A stretch of 64,000 nucleotides of DNA from NCBI GenBank assembly GCA_003003925.1, contig PVWP01000004.1:62001-126000 (forward strand), in the 5' to 3' direction. Positions within the stretch are counted from its first letter, which is position 1. Every line of letters starts with the position of its first letter. Shown one piece after another: positions 53,561-63,129 of the stretch. Origin of the DNA: Aphanothece cf. minutissima CCALA 015. GTDB taxonomy: Bacteria; Cyanobacteriota; Cyanobacteriia; PCC-6307; Cyanobiaceae. The notes under the pieces are model-generated. The model ran no database searches. It saw nothing but the letters and a program-made list of their open reading frames with translations, and was not told the origin of the DNA. The position numbers and the translations under genes are program-made.

Positions 53561-54523
53561 ATGCCCCGGACCCTGCGCTGGGTGTTGATGCTCCTGCCCT
53601 TCGCCCTCTGGGGCACGGCGATGGCGGCGATGAAGCCGCTGCTGCTGGGGGCCTCGCCGGCCATGCTGGCCAGCCTGCGGCTGCTGCCGGCCGGGCTGGT
53701 GCTGCTGCTGGCGGCCCGCCTGCTGGGGCGGTCCTGGCGGGTCGATCCCGTGGACTGGCCCTGGCTGCTGCTGTTCGCCGCCGTGGACGGCAGCCTGTTC
53801 CAGGGGCTCCTGGCCCGGGGGCTGGGCGAGACCGGGGCGGGCCTGGGTTCGGTGCTGATCGACTCCCAGCCCCTGCTGGTGGCCCTGCTGGCCCGCACCC
53901 TGTTCGGCGAGGCGATCAACCCGGTGGGCTGGCTGGGCCTGCTGATCGGCCTGCTGGGCATCCTCTGCCTGGGCCTCCCCGGGGAGGTGCTGCGCCACTG
54001 GTGGCTGCAGGGGCCACCGGCCCTGCAGGGGCAGGCCTGGAGCCACGGCGAGGCCTGGATGCTGGGGGCTGCGGCGGCGATGGCGGTGGGCACGGTTCTC
54101 TGCCGCTACGCCACCCGCCGCAGCGATCCGGTCGCCGTCACCGGCTGGCACATGCTCCTGGGCGGGGTGCCCCTGGTGCTGGTGGCCGGCGGCGAGGCGC
54201 TGCTCCGCCCGGAGACGGTGAGCTTCTGGCCCCACTGGAGCCAGCTGGAGTGGGGCCTGATGGCTTACGCCGCCCTGCTGGGCAGTGCCCTGGCCTATGG
54301 CCTGTTCTTCTGGTTCGCCAGCAGCGGCGACCTCACCGGCTTCACCGCCCTCACCTTCCTGACGCCGGTGTTCGCGGTGCTCTGCGGCGTGCTGCTGCTG
54401 GACGAGCGGCTGGGCCAGCTGCAGTGGCTGGGGGCGGCGCTGGCCCTGCTCTCGGTGCTGCTCATCAACCAACGCGGCCGGCTCTGGCAGGTGGGCGGGC
54501 GGACCGAGCCGGTGCCGCCATGA
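53561..54523 (+). CDS. EamA/DMT-family transporter
   Basis: This 320-residue protein has ten hydrophobic helices in two EamA repeats. The first starts LLPFALWGTAMAAMKPLLLG, and the second ends GDLTGFTALTFLTPVFAVLC, GVLLLDERLGQLQWLGAALA. This is the drug/metabolite exporter superfamily; the substrate is unknown. Its stop overlaps the ATG of the next glycosyltransferase gene (ATGA), so the two are translated together. It diverges from sppA across about 97 bases. Confidence 0.88.
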   Translation: MPRTLRWVLMLLPFALWGTAMAAMKPLLLGASPAMLASLRLLPAGLVLLLAARLLGRSWRVDPVDWPWLLLFAAVDGSLFQGLLARGLGETGAGLGSVLIDSQPLLVALLARTLFGEAINPVGWLGLLIGLLGILCLGLPGEVLRHWWLQGPPALQGQAWSHGEAWMLGAAAAMAVGTVLCRYATRRSDPVAVTGWHMLLGGVPLVLVAGGEALLRPETVSFWPHWSQLEWGLMAYAALLGSALAYGLFFWFASSGDLTGFTALTFLTPVFAVLCGVLLLDERLGQLQWLGAALALLSVLLINQRGRLWQVGGRTEPVPP

Positions 54524-55785
54524 CCCGCACGGTTCTCTTCGTTCACCAGAACTTCCCGGGCCAGTACCGGCACCTGGCGCCGGCCCTGCAGGCCCGCGGC
54601 GACCGGGTGGTGGCCATCGGCGGTCCCACCAGCCAGCCCCTGCCCGCCATCCCGCTGCACCGCTACGACCCCCTGCCGCCCGGGGGGGTGCCGCCCTGCC
54701 ACCCCTGGGCGGCCGACTTCCAGACCAAGATCCTGCGGGGCGAAGCGGTGGCCCGCTGCCTGGAATCGCTGCTGGACGACGGCCTGCGGCCCGATCTGGT
54801 GGTCGGCCATCCGGGCTGGGGGGAACTGCTGGTGGTGAAGGACCTGCTGCCGGCCGTCCCGGTCCTGCACCAGGTGGAGTTCATCTACCAGCTGCAGGGG
54901 GGCGATGTGGGATTCGACCCGGAGTTCACCGACGCCGACTGGCGCCCCCGCGCCCGCCTGCGCCTGCGGCGGGCCCCCCAGCTCCTGGCTCTCCAGGATC
55001 TGGACTGGGGAGTCGCCCCCACCCCCTGGCAGGCCAGCACCGTGCCGGAGCCCTATCGCCAGCGGCTGAGCGTGATCCACGAGGGCATCGACACGGCGGC
55101 GATCGCCCCCCAGGGTCCCGCCTGCCTGCAGCTGCAGCGCGCAGGGCTGAGCTTCGCCCCCGGCGATGAGGTGGTGAGCTTCGTGGCCAGGAATCTGGAG
55201 CCCTACCGGGGCTTCCACACCTTCATGCGCATGCTGCCCCTGCTGCAGCGGCTCAGGCCGAGGGCCCATGTGGTGATCGTCGGCGGCGATGGGGTGAGCT
55301 ACGGCGCCGCCCCCCCCGGCGGCGGCAGCTGGAAGGAGGCGATGCTGGGGGAGCTGGGCGACAGCCTCGATCGGCGCCGCGTCCACTTCGTCGGTCGCGT
55401 GCCCCACCCGGTGCTGCATGAGCTGTTCCGGGTCACGGCCTGCCACGTCTATCTCACCGTTCCCTTCGTGCTCAGCTGGAGCCTGCTGGAGGCGATGAGC
55501 TGCGGGGCCCTGGTGATCGGCTCGGCCACGGCCCCGGTGCAGGACGTGATCGAGGACGGCCGCAACGGGCTGCTGGTGGACTTCTTCGATCACCGGGCCC
55601 TGGCCGAGCGGCTGGCGGCGGTGCTGGCAGGCCCCGAAGGCCACACCGGGCTGCGACGGGAGGCCCGCCGGACGGTGGTGGAGCGGTTCGACCTGGGCCG
55701 GGTCTGTCTGCCCCGGCATCTGGAGCTCGTGGATCGGCTGATGGCCGGTGCGGCGACACAGGAGCGAGCGACTGGGGAGCGATAG
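54520..55785 (+). CDS. Glycosyltransferase family 4
   Basis: This 421-residue GT-B protein starts TVLFVHQNFPGQYRHLAPAL, continues VVGHPGWGELLVVKDLLPAV and VIHEGIDTAAIAP. The donor-binding half has FVARNLEPYRGFHTFMRMLP, VVIVGGDGVSYGA, VHFVGRVPHPVLHELFRVTA and SWSLLEAMSCGALVIGSATA with the terminal glutamate. Proteins opening FVHQNFPGQ are common in cyanobacterial polysaccharide clusters; the sugar is unknown. It overlaps the EamA gene (ATGA) and the next gene's earliest start. Confidence 0.9.
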   Translation: MTRTVLFVHQNFPGQYRHLAPALQARGDRVVAIGGPTSQPLPAIPLHRYDPLPPGGVPPCHPWAADFQTKILRGEAVARCLESLLDDGLRPDLVVGHPGWGELLVVKDLLPAVPVLHQVEFIYQLQGGDVGFDPEFTDADWRPRARLRLRRAPQLLALQDLDWGVAPTPWQASTVPEPYRQRLSVIHEGIDTAAIAPQGPACLQLQRAGLSFAPGDEVVSFVARNLEPYRGFHTFMRMLPLLQRLRPRAHVVIVGGDGVSYGAAPPGGGSWKEAMLGELGDSLDRRRVHFVGRVPHPVLHELFRVTACHVYLTVPFVLSWSLLEAMSCGALVIGSATAPVQDVIEDGRNGLLVDFFDHRALAERLAAVLAGPEGHTGLRREARRTVVERFDLGRVCLPRHLELVDRLMAGAATQERATGER

Positions 55786-57685
55786 GTTCCCTCCGATTCG
55801 CCCAGCCGGTTTGACCGCCCTGTCCCGCCGCCAGCGCCGCCGGCTGCTGCTGCTCACCCTGCTGCTGGGGCTGGCGCTGTTCGCCTGGCAGCTGGGCAGC
55901 ACCGGCCTGGTGGATGAGACGCCGCCGCTGTTCGCGGCTTCGGCGCGGGCGATGGCGGAGACGGGCGACTGGCTGATCCCCCGGGTCAACGGCCTGCCCC
56001 GCTACGACAAGCCGCCGCTGGTCTACTGGCTGATGGGGCTCGTCTACGCCCTGCCCGGCCAGGAGCAGTGGAACCCCCTCGGGACCTGGGCCGCCCGTTT
56101 CCCCTCCGCCCTGGCCGCCATCGGCGTGATGCTGGCCCTGGCGGACACCCTGCTGCGCTGGCCCCAGCCCCCGTTCCGGGCTGCCCCCGCCCCTACCGCT
56201 GCCGCCGCCGCCGCCGGCCCACCGACGCCGGAGCGTCCGGGGCTGACGGCCCTCACCGCCGCCCTCGCCTTCGGCCTCTCGCCCCTGGCGCTCGCCTGGG
56301 GGCGCACGGCGGTGAGCGATTCCCTGTTCAGCGGCCTGGTGGCCCTGGCGCTGCTGCTCTGCTGGCAGGCCTATGCCGATCCCGGCCGGTGCTGGTGGCT
56401 GCCCTGGCCCGTGCTCGGACTGGCCGTGCTCGCCAAGGGGCCGGTGGCGGTGGTGCTCCTGGGCCTCACCCTGCTGCTGTTCGGCTGGCTCCAGGCCGAC
56501 ATCGCCGGGCTGTGGCGGCGGCTGCGGCCGCTGCGGGGCCTGGCGCTCACCGCTCTGGTGGCGGCTCCCTGGTACCTGCTGGCCCTCCACAGCGAGGGCC
56601 GGCCCTTCTGGGACAGCTTCTTCGGATACCACAACATCCAGCGGTTCACCGAAGTGGTGAACCGGCACCTGCAGCCGTGGTGGTTCTTCGTGCCGGTGAT
56701 GCTGGTGGCGAGCCTGCCCGTCTCACCGCTGCTGCTGGTCGGCCTGGCCAGGGCGATCGGACCGCTGCGGCGCTCCTGGTGTCCCACCTGGCCCCAGCCC
56801 CCCGCCGCCTCCCTGGCCCGCTTCGCCGCCTGCTGGCTGCTGGCGGTGCTGCTGTTCTTCACCGCCGCCGCCACCAAGCTGCCGAGCTACTGGCTGCCCG
56901 CCACCCCCGCTGCGGCCCTGCTGATCGCCCTGGCGGCCCAGACGGGCTGGTCCGGTGCGGGCGGTCGCCCCTGGGAGCGCTGGGCCTGGGGCCTCTGTCT
57001 GCTGCTGGTGAGTGGCCTGGGTCTGGTGTTCCTGGGGGCGCCCCTCTGGCTGCCGCTGATCCAGGATCCGGAGATGCCCACGCTGGCCTCGGAGCTGCGG
57101 GACAGCCCGCTGGTGCCGGTGGTGGCCGCCTGCTGGTTGCTGGCCGCCCTGCTGGGCTGGATCACCCGGCGCCGCCGCCCGCCCCTGCGCCTGCTGGCCC
57201 TGCAGCTGCCCCTGGTGCTGTTCGTGCCTGCGGCCCTGCTGCCGCTGTGGAGCGTGGGTGATCGCCTGCGGGGTGAGCCCGTGCGCCGCATGGCGGCGGC
57301 CCTGCAGCGCGAGGGCCGTCCGGGGGAGCCGGTGGCGATGGTGGGCGTGCTCAAGCCCTCCCTGCACTACTACAGCCGGCGGGTGGTGATCTACGAGGGC
57401 ATCGGCGTGGAGGGTCCGATCAACCTGGCGGACCGGCTGCGCCGGGAACGCCGGGTGGGCCAGCGGCCCAGCCGACCGGAGGAGCAGCCCACGGTGCTTG
57501 TGGTGATCGATCGGACCACCGCCGGTGCCCCCTTCTGGCGCCATCTCGGCGCCAGCGAACTGGAGCGCGCCGGGGTCTACCGGTTGTGGCGCCTCGATCG
57601 CCGCCGCCTGGAGGACTCCGTGGCCATGCTGCGCCGGAAGGGGTTCGCCCCCGATTGGCAGGACCCCCGGCCGGAGCGCTACTGA
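55748..57685 (+). CDS. GT39-family (ArnT/PMT-like) membrane glycosyltransferase
   Basis: This 645-residue protein has about twelve membrane helices. The first periplasmic loop carries LVDETPPLFAASARAMAETG with the acidic pair of GT39 enzymes, then DWLIPRVNGLPRYDKPPLVY. The soluble C-terminal part (about 520-645) has MVGVLKPSLHYYSRRVVIYE. Such enzymes move a sugar from a polyprenyl-phosphate carrier to lipid A, protein or another acceptor on the outer face of the membrane. The GTG at 55748 overlaps the previous gene by 38 bases; a TTG at 55811 is a realistic alternative. Confidence 0.88.
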   Translation: MRRHRSERLGSDRFPPIRPAGLTALSRRQRRRLLLLTLLLGLALFAWQLGSTGLVDETPPLFAASARAMAETGDWLIPRVNGLPRYDKPPLVYWLMGLVYALPGQEQWNPLGTWAARFPSALAAIGVMLALADTLLRWPQPPFRAAPAPTAAAAAAGPPTPERPGLTALTAALAFGLSPLALAWGRTAVSDSLFSGLVALALLLCWQAYADPGRCWWLPWPVLGLAVLAKGPVAVVLLGLTLLLFGWLQADIAGLWRRLRPLRGLALTALVAAPWYLLALHSEGRPFWDSFFGYHNIQRFTEVVNRHLQPWWFFVPVMLVASLPVSPLLLVGLARAIGPLRRSWCPTWPQPPAASLARFAACWLLAVLLFFTAAATKLPSYWLPATPAAALLIALAAQTGWSGAGGRPWERWAWGLCLLLVSGLGLVFLGAPLWLPLIQDPEMPTLASELRDSPLVPVVAACWLLAALLGWITRRRRPPLRLLALQLPLVLFVPAALLPLWSVGDRLRGEPVRRMAAALQREGRPGEPVAMVGVLKPSLHYYSRRVVIYEGIGVEGPINLADRLRRERRVGQRPSRPEEQPTVLVVIDRTTAGAPFWRHLGASELERAGVYRLWRLDRRRLEDSVAMLRRKGFAPDWQDPRPERY

Positions 57686-57692
57686 GCTGCGG

Positions 57693-59198
57693 TTACGGGG
57701 CCGCCGGCAGGTGGATGTGGAAGCGGCTCCCCACCCCGATCTCGCTGTCGACGTCGATGGAGCCCCCCATGGCCTCCACCAGCAGCTTCACCACCGACAG
57801 CCCAAGACCCGAGCCCCGTTCGTGCTCGATGGCGTTGCGGCCGCGGTGGAAGCGATCGAACACCTTGGGGATGTCCTCCGGAGGGATGCCGATGCCCTGA
57901 TCCCGGACGGTGATGCACAGCTCGGCGTCGTTCCGCGTCAGTTCGAGGCTGATCGGCCGACCCGGCGCCGAGTACTTGTCGGCGTTCTCGATCAGGTTGA
58001 GCAGCACCTGCTGGAGGCGATCGGTCTCGGCCACCGCCCGGACCGGCCCCTCGGCGGCCTCCTCGGGAAGGGTGAGCAGCAGCGGGCGTGACAGCTGGCT
58101 GCGGGCGAGGTCGCAGGCGGTGGTCAGCACCTCGTCGACGGCCACCGGGGCCAGCACCATCTGCAGCTGGCCCGACTCACTGCGGGAGAGATCCAGCAGG
58201 TCATTGAGCATGCGGGTGATGCGGTGGGTCTCGGCCTCGGTGGTGGCGAGGGCGCGCATCTGCTCGGGGTCCAGATTCTGGCCGCGCCGCTGCAAGCGGC
58301 GCAGGTAGCCGCCGATGATCATCAGGGGGTTGCGCAGCTCATGGGAGACGAGCCCCACGAAGTGCCGCTGCTGGCTCCAGGCCAGGGCCAGCCGGTCGAG
58401 CAGGCCATTGAAGGACTGGGCGAGCTCCTCCACCTCCAGGGGCGCCTGCTCGAGCTTGAGGTGGCTGCTGGCCAGGCTTTCGCTGGTGACGCCGGCGGCC
58501 ATGCGATGGAGATCCCGCAGCGGCTGGAGCAGGCGGCGGGTGAGCACGGAAATCGCCACCAGGGTGAGCACCAGGCTCAGGATCCACACCACCGCCAGCC
58601 CCAGCAGCATGCTGCGCAGGCTGGCCACGTTGTTGCTGATGTCTTCGGCGACCCAGAGCTGGCTGCCTCCGGAGGAACGGTGCAGGGTGTAGGTGAGAAA
58701 GCTGTTGCCCTCCGGATCCTTGACCAGGCGGCGGTCCGTGCCGATCAGCAGGGGCGCGAAGGACCGGACCGACCAGGCGCCGCTGTGGGCCGCCATCGCC
58801 TGGCCGACCACGCCGGGAAGGGCCAGCAGTTCGCCGGTCCCTTGCCCGGGCAGCAGCAGGGAGCCATCCTCGTGCTGCACCCAGAAGAAGCGCTCCCGGT
58901 CACTGCGGCGCTCCAGCTCCACGCGCAGCAGGTCGGCGTGGGCGACGGACGGATCGGCGACGAGCCGGTCGAGGGCGTCGGCCAGGGAGCCCGCCCCCAG
59001 CCGCTGACCATGGTGCTGGTGATGCAGCAGACAGTCCCGGTTGATCAGCAGGGTGAAGGCGGAGGCGGCACTGAACCCGAGGAAGACGGAGGTGAAGGCC
59101 GCCAGCCGGAGCTGGCCCAGCAGACTCCCGAACAGTCGGTGACGCCAGCCACGGGGAGGGGCCCCGGTCGGGGGGGCCATCGGTGGATGCGTCGTCAC
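57693..59198 (-). CDS. Membrane sensor histidine kinase
   Basis: This 501-residue kinase has two membrane helices (about 22-45 and 183-205) flanking a roughly 135-residue extracytoplasmic sensor, then a HAMP-like linker (RRLLQPLRDLHRMAAGVTSE). The H-box is VGLVSHELRNPLMIIGGYLR, with N-box LLNLIENADKYSAPG, G1 VRDQGIGIPPEDIPKVFDRF and G2 GSGLGLSVVKLLVEAMGG. It starts at a GTG overlapping the response-regulator stop (GTGA); an ATG at 59180 is possible. The pair sits inside a glycan-synthesis block and converges on the GT39 gene, so an envelope stimulus is plausible. Confidence 0.92.
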   Translation of the reverse strand: MTTHPPMAPPTGAPPRGWRHRLFGSLLGQLRLAAFTSVFLGFSAASAFTLLINRDCLLHHQHHGQRLGAGSLADALDRLVADPSVAHADLLRVELERRSDRERFFWVQHEDGSLLLPGQGTGELLALPGVVGQAMAAHSGAWSVRSFAPLLIGTDRRLVKDPEGNSFLTYTLHRSSGGSQLWVAEDISNNVASLRSMLLGLAVVWILSLVLTLVAISVLTRRLLQPLRDLHRMAAGVTSESLASSHLKLEQAPLEVEELAQSFNGLLDRLALAWSQQRHFVGLVSHELRNPLMIIGGYLRRLQRRGQNLDPEQMRALATTEAETHRITRMLNDLLDLSRSESGQLQMVLAPVAVDEVLTTACDLARSQLSRPLLLTLPEEAAEGPVRAVAETDRLQQVLLNLIENADKYSAPGRPISLELTRNDAELCITVRDQGIGIPPEDIPKVFDRFHRGRNAIEHERGSGLGLSVVKLLVEAMGGSIDVDSEIGVGSRFHIHLPAAP

Positions 59199-59674
59199 AG
59201 GTGGCGGTTCTCGCTCCCCCTGGGCAGGAGCCGTTCCAGCAGGTCGGGCAGCCTGTCGAGCAGTTCGTGCTTGAGCACGTAGTCGTCGGCTCCGGCCGCC
59301 TGGGCCTGGCGCCGCCGCTCGGGGTCGTTCAGGGAGGTGAAGATGACCACCGGCACGGTGCACCCCTGGCTGCGCAGGTCCCGCAGGCATTCGATGCCGT
59401 CACAGTCGGGCATCTGCACGTCGAGGAAGACAAGATCGATCCCCCCCTCGGCCAGCCGCGTCGCGAGGCCCTGGCCGTTGGTCAGCGCCACCACCTCGCA
59501 GCCGGAGTCCGCCAGCTCCTCCGCCACCATGGCCCGGATGTGGGGGTCATCGTCGACGATCGAGACGGTGGGCCGAGCGGTGAGGGCCCCATCGGAACCA
59601 CCCATGACCTGGGTGGCGATGGGGACGATCGCCTGCTGGACCGAGCGTCCCTGGAGGGGAAGGGGGGAGTTCAT
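59195..59674 (-). CDS. Single-domain response regulator
   Basis: This 159-residue receiver protein has the acidic pocket VSIVDDDPHIRAMVAEELAD, the phosphorylated aspartate in LVFLDVQMPDCDGIECLRDL, the switch threonine in VIFTSLND and the lysine in DDYVLKHELL. There is no output domain, so it probably acts by protein contact or as a phosphate relay. The first 30 residues are non-conserved; an ATG at 59605 is another possible start. It overlaps the kinase gene by four bases, so the two are a cognate pair. Confidence 0.9.
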   Translation of the reverse strand: MNSPLPLQGRSVQQAIVPIATQVMGGSDGALTARPTVSIVDDDPHIRAMVAEELADSGCEVVALTNGQGLATRLAEGGIDLVFLDVQMPDCDGIECLRDLRSQGCTVPVVIFTSLNDPERRRQAQAAGADDYVLKHELLDRLPDLLERLLPRGSENRHL

Positions 59675-59749
59675 CGCACCTGGATCCTGGGCTCATCTTG
59701 ACGCGATCCGTGCTGATCGGCAGCGCCGGGGCGGGGCCGGAGCGACCGG

Positions 59750-60934
59750 TCAGACCGCCACCGGCTGCGGGCACAGCTCGCCGTAGAGCCGCTCCAGGGC
59801 GTCGATGTTGCCGGTGAGGGTGTAACGCTCCAGGGCCCTCTGGCGGGCCCGGCGCCCCAGCTCGGCCGTGAGCACGGGCTGGTCCCGCAGCACCGGCAGC
59901 AGGGTGCGCAGCTGGGTGGTGACGCCCTGGGTGCTGATCACGATCCCCGCTCCCCCCTCCAGCACCTCGCCATCGGCACCGGCATCGGTGGCCACGCAGG
60001 CGGTGCCGCAGGCCATGGCCTCCAGCAGGGCCAGGGAGAGCCCCTCCACCAGGGACGGCAGCAGGAACACCTCAGCGAGCTGCAGCAGCGCCACCCGGCG
60101 GGCGCGGCTGGCCTCGTAGCCCCACCAGATCACATCGGCTTCGCTGCCGCTCTGCAGGGACGAGCGCAGCGGCCCGTCCCCCACGATCACGAGCACGCAG
60201 CCCTGGGGGCGCACCAGCCGCCAGGCCTTCAGCAGGGCCTCGACGTTCTTCTCGGTGGCCACCCGCCCCATGTAGAGGAAGACGCGGCGGCCGCCCACCT
60301 GGAGCCGCAGCTGGGCCAGATCGGGTTCGCGGCCCGGGGCGGCCGGGGCCCAGGTGTCGGTGTCGACCCCGTTGGGGATCACCGCCAGCCGTTCCCGCCG
60401 CACCCCCAGGCGCACGAGCACCTCCGCCTGAAGCTCGGAGAACACGATCACCCGGTCGAACTTCGCCAGGGAGGGGGCGTAGAGCTGGTAGGTGAGCTGC
60501 TGGGTGCCGGCGGTGAGGTTGCGCAGCCCGGCGTCGAAGGGGGGATGGAAGGTGGCGACCAGGGGCAGACCCAGCTGCTGGCAGAGGTCGGGCAGGCGGA
60601 AGTCGAGTGGGGAGAGGGTGAGGCTGGCGTGCACCAGATCGGGCCGCAGCCGCTCCAGGGACTCCCGCAGCTCCCGCTGGGCCCCGGGGGAGGGGATCGT
60701 GTACACCTGCGACTTCACCAGGTAGGGCAGGGCCACCTCGGGGTTGGCCTCGGGCCCCCCCGGCGGATCCAGCTCGCCGCCCCCTGCCTCCGGCCGCCCC
60801 AGGGAAGGGGTGGGCGTGTCGAAGTGGATGAAGCTCACCGCGTGGCCGCGCTGCCGCAGGGCTTCAGTGGTGCTAAGGCCGTAGGTGACGTTGCCGCAGA
60901 ACGGAGATTTCTTGCCCAGCCAGGCAATGTGCAT
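59750..60934 (-). CDS. Glycosyltransferase family 4
   Basis: This 394-residue GT-B protein starts MHIAWLGKKSPFCGNVTYGL and has LVATFHPPFDAGLRNLTAGT, IVFSELQAEVLVRLGVRRER, VIPNGVDTDTWAP, LYMGRVATEKNVEALLKAWR, LVIVGDGPLRSSL and PSLVEGLSLALLEAMACGTA, with the paired donor-site glutamates. The family includes SqdX-like and lipopolysaccharide transferases; the substrate is unknown. The ATG at 60934 is chosen over an upstream start at 60955. It follows the MFS gene on the same strand. Confidence 0.9.
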   Translation of the reverse strand: MHIAWLGKKSPFCGNVTYGLSTTEALRQRGHAVSFIHFDTPTPSLGRPEAGGGELDPPGGPEANPEVALPYLVKSQVYTIPSPGAQRELRESLERLRPDLVHASLTLSPLDFRLPDLCQQLGLPLVATFHPPFDAGLRNLTAGTQQLTYQLYAPSLAKFDRVIVFSELQAEVLVRLGVRRERLAVIPNGVDTDTWAPAAPGREPDLAQLRLQVGGRRVFLYMGRVATEKNVEALLKAWRLVRPQGCVLVIVGDGPLRSSLQSGSEADVIWWGYEASRARRVALLQLAEVFLLPSLVEGLSLALLEAMACGTACVATDAGADGEVLEGGAGIVISTQGVTTQLRTLLPVLRDQPVLTAELGRRARQRALERYTLTGNIDALERLYGELCPQPVAV

Positions 60935-60985
60935 CACCTGTATGGCCCCACGCAACAGCGGAATGTAGCAGCGTTGGGCGGGCGC

Positions 60986-62326
60986 TCAGCTGCGGCGCCA
61001 GGGCCGCTCACTCAGGGCGGCGACCGCGGCGATGGCCGCCAGGCCCCAGAGCACCGGCAGCAGTCCGTAGCGGCTCACCACGGTGCCCGCCAGCACCAGG
61101 GGCAGGCTGAGGGCGATGTTGATCAGGTTGTTCTGGAGCCCGAACACCCGGCCGCGCTGGCTCTCCGGGGTGTCCTCCTGGATGGTCGTCTGGGCGGGGA
61201 TCGCCAGCAGGGCGGCGCCCACCCCCAGCAGGCCGCAGAGCAGCAGGGTGAACACCAGGTTGCCGCGCAGCTGCCCCAGCAGCACCAGGCACCAGGCGAT
61301 GGTCCCGAGCCCGGCACTGGCCAGCCCGCGGCGGCTGAAGCGTTCGCCCAGCTGGGCCATGGCCAGGGCTCCCACCGCCAGCCCCAGCCCGCTCATCGCC
61401 AGCAGCACACCGAAGCGGGTGGGACCGAGCCCGCCGATGGCGGCCGCCAGGCTGATCGCCAGCACGTACAGGGCCGCCAGCAGGCTATAGAGCAGCACCA
61501 GCTGGATCATGGCGCTGCGCACATTGGGCCGCTCCCGCAGCACCTGCACCCCCTCGCCGATCTCCTCCCAGACGGAGATGGAGCGCGGCACCCGCGGCGG
61601 TTCGGGAATCTCGATCCCGGCGATGGCCACGGCCGCGGCGCCGTAGCAGAGCGGCAGCAGCACGAACTCCCCCCCCGGAATCCCCACCTGGGCCAGCAGG
61701 GTGCGCAGCAGGCGCAGGATCGGGTCGCCGAGGGCGAACCCGACGATCGTGGCCGCCATGCTGGTGGCCTGGTACACGGAGTTGGCCGCCAGCAGCTGGG
61801 GGGTGCTGACAAGAAGGGGAATGGCCGCCTGCTCCGCCGGGGCGAAAAACTGGGTGAGCACCGACTCAAAGAACGTCATGGCCACCAGGGCCCAGTAGCC
61901 CCAGCTCAACCCCAGCCACATCGGCCCCGGCAGCAGGCACAGGGGGGCCAGCATCACCAGGGCGGCCCGCAGGCCGTTGGAGGCCACCATCACGGTGCGC
62001 TTCGGCCAGCGGTCGGCCCACACCCCCGCCACCGTCCCCAGCAGCATCGCCGGCACGGTGTTGGCCACATAGATGCCGGTGGCCAGCAGGGTGATCATCT
62101 GGGCCCGGGTCTCGAAGCCCATCCGGAAGGCGGCGGCCGCCTCGGCCAGGGCCGCGTTGTTCTGCGGCGTGTCCGTCACCCAGTACTGGGCGATCAGGAA
62201 CACCATCAGCACGATGTAGAACTTGTCCGCCAGCTGGGAGAACACCTGGCCGATCCAGAGGCGCCGGAACCCCGGCAGGGCCAGGACGGCGGCCAGCCCC
62301 CTCTCGGTCTTGCCGCTCGGGCTCAT
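60986..62326 (-). CDS. MFS transporter
   Basis: This 446-residue protein has twelve predicted helices, opens GFRRLWIGQVFSQLADKFYI, and has the motif-A-like loop GTVAGVWADRWPKRTVMVAS plus QTTIQEDTPESQRGRVFGLQ in the second half. These match the drug/lysophospholipid (LplT-like) branch of the major facilitator family. Its ATG overlaps the recO stop (ATGA), so it is coupled to recO. The substrate is unknown. Confidence 0.88.
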   Translation of the reverse strand: MSPSGKTERGLAAVLALPGFRRLWIGQVFSQLADKFYIVLMVFLIAQYWVTDTPQNNAALAEAAAAFRMGFETRAQMITLLATGIYVANTVPAMLLGTVAGVWADRWPKRTVMVASNGLRAALVMLAPLCLLPGPMWLGLSWGYWALVAMTFFESVLTQFFAPAEQAAIPLLVSTPQLLAANSVYQATSMAATIVGFALGDPILRLLRTLLAQVGIPGGEFVLLPLCYGAAAVAIAGIEIPEPPRVPRSISVWEEIGEGVQVLRERPNVRSAMIQLVLLYSLLAALYVLAISLAAAIGGLGPTRFGVLLAMSGLGLAVGALAMAQLGERFSRRGLASAGLGTIAWCLVLLGQLRGNLVFTLLLCGLLGVGAALLAIPAQTTIQEDTPESQRGRVFGLQNNLINIALSLPLVLAGTVVSRYGLLPVLWGLAAIAAVAALSERPWRRS

Positions 62327-63129
62327 GCTGGCTCGGACGGATGGGAGGGCATCGGCTCGCAGGCGGTCCGCAGCAGTCTGAAGGCTCGTGGTCGCTGACC
62401 GAGATGCTCGCCGCACCAGGCCTCCACCAGGTCGAGCAGGTGCAGCCACACCGCCTCCGGTCCCATCAGCCGGCCGTCCCGGCTTCGGGGTGGGGCGGGA
62501 CGCGTCAGCCGCTGCAGCAGGGCCAGCTCGGAAGGGTTGAGCATCACCCGGGCGCCCGGGATCGCCCCGATCGCCAGTCCCTCGCTGGGCAGCAGGCTGC
62601 AGCGCCATGACCAGTCGCCGATCGGCGGCACGAGGGGCGCCCCGCTGCGGACGCAGTGCTGCAGGGGCAGGGCGAAGCCCCCCAGGGCCAGTAGGTGGAT
62701 GCTCCCCTGCACCGCCACCGCCAGGGCCTCCACCCGCCCGGCCCGCTCCGTCACCACGGCCTCCAGGCGCCCGAGCTGGAGCAGCAGGTCGGCGAGCACC
62801 CCCGGGGCGGGCGTCTCACCGGGCACCAGCTTCAGGCAGAGCTCGGCCAGCGCCTGGGCGGCGGCCAGGGTCTCCAGGCGCTGGGCCAGGCCGCTGTAGT
62901 TGCGCAGCACCCGCAGCTGGCGCACCCGCCGCAGGCCGCCGCGACCCCCCACCTGCAGCATCAGATGGGCCAGGGGCACCGCCGCCGCCAGGCTGCTCTT
63001 CGGCCGGCGCGCCCCCGGCACCGCCAGCCGTGTGAGCCCCTCGGCCTCGCTCAACAGGGTGAGCAGCCGGTCGTGTTCCCCCAGGGGGCGGCAGGTGAGG
63101 GCCAGACCCTCCAGGTGCTGTTCAGGCAC
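62323..63129 (-). CDS. recO: DNA repair protein RecO
   Basis: This 268-residue protein starts EGLALTCRPLGEHDRLLTLL, the OB-fold opening, then GARRPKSSLAAAVPLAHLML and a helical C-terminal domain (ELCLKLVPGETPAPGVLADL). RecO loads RecA with RecR in gap repair. The zinc-binding cysteines of some RecO proteins are absent apart from C-V-R-S. The start is a GTG at 63129, overlapping the deoC stop by eight bases. Confidence 0.88.
   Translation of the reverse strand: MPEQHLEGLALTCRPLGEHDRLLTLLSEAEGLTRLAVPGARRPKSSLAAAVPLAHLMLQVGGRGGLRRVRQLRVLRNYSGLAQRLETLAAAQALAELCLKLVPGETPAPGVLADLLLQLGRLEAVVTERAGRVEALAVAVQGSIHLLALGGFALPLQHCVRSGAPLVPPIGDWSWRCSLLPSEGLAIGAIPGARVMLNPSELALLQRLTRPAPPRSRDGRLMGPEAVWLHLLDLVEAWCGEHLGQRPRAFRLLRTACEPMPSHPSEPA

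Noticed and set aside
52369..54519. Long open frame joined upstream to the GT4 gene, over 1100 codons in total
   Set aside because: The part before 54520 runs antisense to sppA and out of frame with the EamA gene. The glycosyltransferase family begins at the ATG at 54520.
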